Source: Ramicandelaber brevisporus (lineage: Eukaryota > Kickxellomycota > Ramicandelaberales > Ramicandelaberaceae). From it: a stretch of DNA of 18,414 nucleotides. The stretch covers positions 8,589-27,002 of the forward strand of contig MU602832.1 of the NCBI GenBank assembly GCA_025201865.1. The letters run 5' to 3'. This document shows positions 14,259-18,414 of the stretch, in pieces (the first letter of the stretch is position 1; every line of letters begins with the position of its first letter). The notes under the pieces were generated by a model, which was given only the letters and a program-made list of their open reading frames with translations, searched no databases and was not told the DNA's origin. The position numbers and the translations under genes are program-made.

Positions 14259-14706
14259 TGCGCTATACGAAGAAAAGAAAGAAACGAAAGAGAGGTTCAG
14301 CTGGCCAGTGTTGTTTTGTTGAAATCACGAGAGAGCGGGTAGGTGTGGGGAGGTGCAAAGACGGAGCTGGCGTCTGCTGGCAAAGCGGTCTGAAAAAAAA
14401 ACGAAAGGATGGAAGGAACCACCGCCGCTTCAACCAGCGATATTGATGTGGGAACTCGACAGCCTCGGTCATCCTTTTTAGGCACGGCAAATGATCATCG
14501 CAGCTCTAATGTATTAATTAGACCTCACAGTGGCGTAGCACTCGCAAGGGCTTCTTTTAAATGTGGCGCCGGATAGCCAGCAATCTCACACTCAAGATGA
14601 TGTAAAGTCCGTTGGTGTGACTCGATCCTGCCGGGTGATAAAGATGTTTTAAATACCGAGCCGTTTATGTTTTTTATTGTTGTTCAATGGTTATTACTAC
14701 GGCGGT
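14259..14706. promoter_or_regulatory. intergenic region: G beta promoter and acyltransferase 3' region
   Basis: Both flanking genes read leftward. The left part (about 14259-14480) is the likely G beta promoter and leader, with A/G-rich stretches near 14268-14294 and an A run at 14392-14401. The right part holds the 3' untranslated region of the acyltransferase, with an AATAAA on the minus strand at 14673-14678. A G+C-balanced stretch at 14500-14640 looks like neither a simple promoter nor a simple repeat. I tested it by eye for tRNA, 5S rRNA, U-snRNA and snoRNA features and found none convincing. Confidence 0.45.
14673..14678 (-). promoter_or_regulatory. AATAAA polyadenylation signal for the acyltransferase gene
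   Basis: TTTATT on the + strand reads AATAAA on the gene strand, 29 bases past the stop codon. Sequence and distance both suit a working signal. Confidence 0.55.
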
Positions 14707-16410
14707 CTAAACAGGGAAGAACTTTAAGAATGCGCGAGAAATGCTCTCAACGCGATCCTGCTGCAATTTGCGGCATTTACGAGCGCCGCCAACGACCGTC
14801 AGCCATGCAATTGTTGCGAGACAGCACAGGTGGACGAGAAAGTAGTTGACACGCCAGAGATAGATGCTGTCACTCCACGTCAACAGCAGGAACGCGCTCG
14901 CAAAGATAGTCGATGCAAAACTTGTGATGAAGGTGCCGATAATATCATACCACTTCTTTGAGTAGAGCGGCTGTGCTGCTGGAATGCTCTCCAGCATGGC
15001 CGTGGCAATGTTGCGGGTTGTGATTGAGCTGGAACTGTAGAGAGTGCTGATGGCCGGGTTGGACTTGACGAGCATGTCAAGAGTGACCGGCACTGTGAGA
15101 GGTCGAATGTATCGACGGGACAAGCGCATGCACCAGATTGCCAGAGCAAACGAGCCGAACGACAGGTAGTATCCAGGGTAGAAGCCATGCCAAGCTGCGG
15201 AAACCATGAATGTTGCAATCAGTGCATTGATTGACTGGCGAGGTTTAGCATTTGTTGTTGTAGTTGATGACGACAACGCCGAGGATGATGGTGATGATGA
15301 TCTGCTCATGCGCTCATAAACATAGTAACGAAGCCAGGTGTTTGTCGGAATGTTCCAATGGACGAAAAGGTCGCGCATGTTCGAAGCAAACGTCACTCCA
15401 TAGATTCTCACAACTGCTACACCTTCCCAAATCGGCTTTTTTGTTTTGCGCTCCACGCCAGTGAATCCCAAATTGGCCAAAATGCACCCGCCTTCAGCCA
15501 AGCTCCAGACGAGGTAAAATCCCATCCAGTGCAGGAGACCGCAGAACCATTGATGCAAAAGTCGACGATGAAGCGGCAGAGAAGTGTACCACGGTGTCAA
15601 CATATCCTGCTGATTCAATTTGAGAGATATCGTCGCAAAGATTGTCATGCACGTGACAGCACGAGCCAGCATCAACAAAGCGGCTCGAATGCGTCCAACT
15701 GGCTGCTGCTGCTGCTGCTGCTGCTGCTGCATGTTGCTATAAAGAGTGCCATTCATCAGTTTTCTGTACTTTGCAAAGGGAATCGATGGTCCAACGAGAA
15801 ATCCAGGTGTGAACAGCACATAGCCAAAGAATTCCAACAAGCCGGGATAATGGCTGTCGTCAACTGCATGCTCGACTTGATACTCGCTCAGATCGGCCGA
15901 TTGATGGTTGCCGCGTTCACCATCATTAAGTGCAACTGCCTCATCGCACTGGTCATCAATCTGCTGGCTGATATGGCGTCCATCGGCCACATTATAAGCA
16001 AAAGATGTCAGCTTTTGAACCATCATCATCATTGGCGCAGTGTAATCCATACGTTCGTCAGCTTGAGCGTCGTGTTTCATACGCGACCAGTGGTGGTAGC
16101 TGATCCACATCATGCACATGACCATCACCAGCGATGGCATGAACTTGTGTTTGACATTCACAATGAAGTAGTACATGAAGTGGCTCAGAGTTACAATCTG
16201 AATGAACCCACTGACATGGCCGCAGATGTAGCAGCTAATCAGAGCCGTGGATGCAATGATGGCTGCATGGCGCACACCAGCCGGTGCCGACTTGAGCGAA
16301 TGGGTCAGTTGACCTGAAGCGAAGCTCGCCAGCATGGACACCACCAGCTGCGTTTTACCCACCGACATTGGGCCGGCGATACGTTCGACAAATGTGTGGG
16401 CCGTGTCCAT
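14707..16410 (-). CDS. ALE1: lysophospholipid acyltransferase, MBOAT family (Ale1/Slc4-like)
   Basis: The 567-residue membrane protein belongs to the MBOAT acyltransferases of the Ale1/LPCAT type, which transfer acyl chains from acyl-CoA to lysophospholipids in the ER (Lands-cycle remodelling and phosphatidic acid synthesis). The family signature MDYTAPMMMMVQKLTSFAYNVADG lies at about 121-144. Next comes FFGYVLFTPGFLVGPSIPFAKY. The catalytic region has Asn357 in WNIPTNTWLRYYVYER and the near-invariant His408 in SAAWHGFYPGYYLSF. Many hydrophobic segments are present. Loops carry variable inserts: an acidic one at about 150-185, nine Gln at 228-236 and a Ser/Thr run at 367-387. The start is the first in-frame ATG; an upstream TTG extension to 16437 has no ATG before an in-frame stop. 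Length is close to yeast Ale1 (619). It shares a divergent promoter with PSMD5. Substrate preference cannot be read from the sequence. Confidence 0.94.
   Translation of the reverse strand: MDTAHTFVERIAGPMSVGKTQLVVSMLASFASGQLTHSLKSAPAGVRHAAIIASTALISCYICGHVSGFIQIVTLSHFMYYFIVNVKHKFMPSLVMVMCMMWISYHHWSRMKHDAQADERMDYTAPMMMMVQKLTSFAYNVADGRHISQQIDDQCDEAVALNDGERGNHQSADLSEYQVEHAVDDSHYPGLLEFFGYVLFTPGFLVGPSIPFAKYRKLMNGTLYSNMQQQQQQQQQPVGRIRAALLMLARAVTCMTIFATISLKLNQQDMLTPWYTSLPLHRRLLHQWFCGLLHWMGFYLVWSLAEGGCILANLGFTGVERKTKKPIWEGVAVVRIYGVTFASNMRDLFVHWNIPTNTWLRYYVYERMSRSSSPSSSALSSSTTTTNAKPRQSINALIATFMVSAAWHGFYPGYYLSFGSFALAIWCMRLSRRYIRPLTVPVTLDMLVKSNPAISTLYSSSSITTRNIATAMLESIPAAQPLYSKKWYDIIGTFITSFASTIFASAFLLLTWSDSIYLWRVNYFLVHLCCLATIAWLTVVGGARKCRKLQQDRVESISRAFLKFFPV
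15703..15729 (-). repeat. pure CAG repeat (nine units) encoding polyglutamine in ALE1
   Basis: Nine uninterrupted CTG units on the + strand read as CAG on the gene strand and encode nine Gln. They lie in a loop just after the GPSIPFAKYRKLMNG segment of the acyltransferase. The repeat is pure at the DNA level, so its length may vary between strains. Confidence 0.9.
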
Positions 16411-16685
16411 CAGCAGTCTCTCAAGAAAGGTGAACAAGTGAACAAGTGAATAAGCGAATGAGCAATGTTTTTTTGTCTATCGAGAAAGAGACGTGGCTGT
16501 GGATGATGCCACGGTATGTCAACACATCCGGAACGTGATACTAAACGTTCAATGAAAGTAAAAGGAGGTTGTCATACACAAAGATGAATTGTAATACTCA
16601 GAAAATAACGCCATCCAAATGAGCCTCGCCTCAACAAAGTTATATGACGCGTTCTCCATTCCCAAAATACAAGACAAACATAGTC
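16411..16685. promoter_or_regulatory. divergent promoter region between ALE1 and PSMD5
   Basis: This 275-base gap separates the two divergent start codons. Next to the ALE1 start lies an 8-bp-period repeat (16431-16462), followed by a T run at 16468-16474. The middle part has no clear motif. A TGCCAC core at about 16507-16512 only weakly resembles the proteasome-associated control element of yeasts. Confidence 0.45.
16431..16462. repeat. 8-bp tandem repeat TGAACAAG, four decaying copies, in the ALE1 leader
   Basis: Two perfect copies of TGAACAAG are followed by TGAATAAG and CGAATGAG. Divergence increases with distance from the ALE1 start codon, which is 20 bases away. Like the repeat upstream of allantoicase, it has an 8-base unit and abuts a start codon. 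Confidence 0.8.
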
Positions 16686-18194
16686 ATGAATACTTCATCT
16701 GCTGCTGCTGTTTCTCCTGCGATCCTTCAACATCTGCTGAGCTACCTCGACGAACGGTCGCTCGACTCGCTCTGCCAGGCTGTTCATCGGTATGCCTTGA
16801 GCTTGGCGATTGTGGATCGTGCACGTTGCGAAGCTTTGTTTGGTGGGCTGCTTGGACCTGGTTTAGTCAGCCAAGTGTCGGCATTGGAGCGGCTTGCACT
16901 GGATATTCTGAAAGCCATCTCAAAGAACACTTCAGAGCCGCTACTGGCCAACGCATCGGCACTATGGCGCTGCATTGCTTTTGCCTCAAATGCTCACAAT
17001 GCTCAGCTGGCATCTGACCAGTTTGTGGCTATCATCAATGCGGCGCAACAGAACACTCGCGACTCAGTTGTGCGCGGTTGCCTGGCAGTGTTAATGGCGG
17101 ATCCAGCATTGCACGACATTGTGAGCGGAAAGGCTGATTCTGAGGACGAAGCAGATACAGCCACGACCCGACTCCGTCTTGTTGAGGCTCTGATCAAATG
17201 CTGCGTTGTCCATCCTCCAATGCTCCAGCTGTGCGATCAATCTGGCTTATTCGACCGTGTTCTCGCCGATGCAAGCGGTGATGACATCTTGGTAGTACTC
17301 AGCACACTGGATCTAATCATTCCTCTGTGCGAAATTACAGGCACAGTGAATGGCATTAGCATACTGAGACAGCATGGCGTGTTTAAAGCTCAAAAGAAGC
17401 GCTTGGAGACACCAGATGAAGACTTGCTACCGTTTGACGACTTGGGCAAGGCTGGCGCTGCTCGCTTCTTTGCTCGAGTTATCGCATCGCCTGTATCCCA
17501 TCTCGGCGCTCAGGAGATTGTTTCCGAAACGAACTTCTTTACTCATGTTGCTGAGATGCTGGAGAGTGCTGACTATCCTGACTTGCGGATTGCCGCAATT
17601 GATGCCATTGGTATTGCCGGTGGCTCGCCTCAAGGACTCACTCTGCTGCTTCAGGCCGGCAACCCAGCCATGAGTGCGTTTATGAAGGACATTGTCCCTC
17701 GCGCAACATCTGGTCAGCTTCAAGTTGATGTATATCGCACGTTAGCTCGCATGTTCGACATTGATATCCCAGTTGCTTCGTTGGTAAAGGATGTGGAGGA
17801 TGCACAGCTCAAGCTTTTCAACAGTCTTGGTAGAAGCAATCTCCTTGATACAGTTGTAAAGGCAGCTGCGGGCATTTTCCGAGAGAGCGTCATGGCCAGC
17901 TTGGTTCTTTTGCGCGCGCTCGTTACCCATTCATTTGGTCGCAAGGCTCTGCTCACACAAATCCCCACAGCTTGGCTCTTTTTGCTTGATCGCAATGCTA
18001 CTCTCTCCCATGAATCTACACTTCTGAAGTATGACATCATTAAAACGGTGTCCGAGGCAACTAGAAACCAGACTGGCGATTCCAGTACCGATGAGCGTGT
18101 GGATGCTGGCACTTTGGCTCGTATTCATGTCTACGTCAGACAAGGTCCGTATTACACTGAACCACAAGCTACAGTGGCCGAAGAACACCTTTAA
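16686..18194 (+). CDS. PSMD5: 26S proteasome assembly chaperone PSMD5 (S5b/Hsm3 type)
   Basis: The 502-residue product matches PSMD5/S5b (Hsm3 in yeast), a helical-repeat chaperone that binds the Rpt1 tail region while the base of the 26S regulatory particle assembles and then leaves. The protein is helical throughout, made of ARM/HEAT-like repeats, with family-like segments such as VLSTLDLIIPLCEI and ADYPDLRIAAIDAIGIAGGSPQG. The C-terminus ARIHVYVRQGPYYTEP parallels the YxxEGPYYV end of animal PSMD5. I start at ATG 16686 because it has G at -3 and gives a length matching human PSMD5 (504). An in-frame ATG at 16644 would add 14 residues (MTRSPFPKYKTNIV) but has T at -3. The gene has no intron. 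It converges with an ABC transporter gene 105 bases downstream. Confidence 0.85.
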   Translation: MNTSSAAAVSPAILQHLLSYLDERSLDSLCQAVHRYALSLAIVDRARCEALFGGLLGPGLVSQVSALERLALDILKAISKNTSEPLLANASALWRCIAFASNAHNAQLASDQFVAIINAAQQNTRDSVVRGCLAVLMADPALHDIVSGKADSEDEADTATTRLRLVEALIKCCVVHPPMLQLCDQSGLFDRVLADASGDDILVVLSTLDLIIPLCEITGTVNGISILRQHGVFKAQKKRLETPDEDLLPFDDLGKAGAARFFARVIASPVSHLGAQEIVSETNFFTHVAEMLESADYPDLRIAAIDAIGIAGGSPQGLTLLLQAGNPAMSAFMKDIVPRATSGQLQVDVYRTLARMFDIDIPVASLVKDVEDAQLKLFNSLGRSNLLDTVVKAAAGIFRESVMASLVLLRALVTHSFGRKALLTQIPTAWLFLLDRNATLSHESTLLKYDIIKTVSEATRNQTGDSSTDERVDAGTLARIHVYVRQGPYYTEPQATVAEEHL

Positions 18195-18220
18195 TTCTAA
18201 TAGCATTAATAACGTTCTTT

Positions 18221-18240
18221 AAATTGACTTAAATTGACTT
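18221..18240 (+). repeat. 10-bp perfect tandem duplication AAATTGACTT after PSMD5
   Basis: Two identical 10-mers lie side by side 26 bases after the PSMD5 stop codon. A CTTT run (about 18247-18260) and a TTGG run (18263-18277) follow, all within the short convergent gap. Confidence 0.85.
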
Positions 18241-18299
18241 AATGGCTTTCTTTCTTTCTTTGATTGGTTGGTTGGTTTGTTAAGTTGTTCGTTTACTCT

Positions 18300-18414
18300 T
18301 TAAACGGCTTCGGCCATTGCATCTTCCTCGGTTATAATCTTCATGAACACTTCATCCATAGTCGTCTGCATCAAACCCCAGTCCTGAATGCCAAACTCAT
18401 CCTTGTGCTTCTCC
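18300..18414 (-). CDS. ABCA-type ABC transporter, C-terminal end (partial)
   Basis: The last 37 codons and stop of a leftward gene are visible; the rest lies beyond the right edge. The peptide begins EKHKDEFGIQDWGLMQTTMDE and continues VFMKIITEEDAMAEAV. The segment F/YGIxDWGLxQTTxxEVFxKI is the hallmark of the end of the second nucleotide-binding domain in ABC subfamily A lipid transporters, where ISxTTLEEVFL is the common form. Here Met replaces the usual Leu in TTMDEVFM. The tail after it is short and acidic. Subfamily assignment is good; substrate and gene length are unknown. Confidence 0.75.
   Translation of the reverse strand, partial: EKHKDEFGIQDWGLMQTTMDEVFMKIITEEDAMAEAV

Noticed and set aside
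14263-14490. Minus-strand open frame of 75 codons upstream of G beta
   Set aside because: Its composition follows the A/G-rich promoter strand (Phe/Arg/Pro runs), and it has no family features.
14560-14640. tRNA-like or other structured RNA in the G beta/ALE1 gap (a CTCAAGA loop-like string and a GACTCGATCC box-B-like string)
   Set aside because: The anticodon, T-arm and acceptor stems do not pair, and the box A match is poor. It does not match 5S, U1, U2, U4 or U6 RNA as I know them.
15358-16317. Long ATG-started open frame (319 codons) on the + strand
   Set aside because: It is wholly antisense to the well-supported ALE1 gene, its product has no domain or ordered composition, and it looks like a shadow of the real coding frame.
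16411-16437. Upstream extension of ALE1
   Set aside because: It begins with TTG and no in-frame ATG exists before the upstream stop, so ATG 16410 is the sound start.
16505-16513. Proteasome-associated control element upstream of PSMD5
   Set aside because: Only the TGCCAC core matches; the rest of the element differs, so chance is likely.

Overview
The window looks like nuclear DNA of a fungus, most plausibly an early-diverging, intron-poor lineage (a zygomycete-type fungus is my best guess; this is inference and I cannot place it more closely). The reasons are the gene set (Ale1/Slc4-type lysophospholipid acyltransferase, Syp1/FCHo muniscin, allantoicase, fungal-style heterotrimeric G beta, PSMD5/Hsm3-type proteasome chaperone), eukaryotic spacing with AATAAA signals and no ribosome binding sites, and many Ser/Asn/Gln/Gly runs inside conserved proteins. 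Every complete gene reads through as one open exon, including the 3.6 kb VPS54 gene.

Layout, left to right. Bases 1-953 hold no gene I can support except perhaps a protein tail at the left edge. At 954-1121 (+) lies a 55-codon gene for a small secreted Gly/Leu-rich peptide. Then come VPS54 (1312-4920, -), mitochondrial ribosomal protein uL22m (5383-6195, +), an F-BAR/mu-homology endocytic protein of the Syp1/FCHo type (6290-9052, -), an unrecognised 658-residue probably nuclear protein (9152-11128, +), allantoicase with an unusual basic C-terminal tail (11255-12814, -), G protein beta subunit (13134-14258, -), an MBOAT lysophospholipid acyltransferase (14707-16410, -), the proteasome assembly chaperone PSMD5 (16686-18194, +), and at the right edge the last 37 codons of an ABCA-type ABC transporter (18300-18414, -, partial).

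The genes are housekeeping genes of unrelated pathways and do not form a functional cluster. VPS54 (endosome-to-Golgi tethering), Syp1/FCHo (clathrin endocytosis) and the acyltransferase (phospholipid remodelling) share a loose membrane-traffic theme, probably by chance. Gene order alternates between divergent pairs with short shared promoters (99 bp at 9053-9151) and convergent pairs with short shared 3' regions (94 bp at 6196-6289).

I found no new multi-gene system. The most interesting items are the tiny secreted peptide with an internal 12-bp tandem repeat, the allantoicase carrying both an N-myristoylation-like start and a nuclear-localisation-like tail, the unrecognised nuclear-type protein, and a recurring pattern of 8-12 bp perfect tandem duplications next to start and stop codons together with hexanucleotide-encoded dipeptide repeats inside proteins. 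No tRNA, rRNA, transposon or CRISPR array was recognised.
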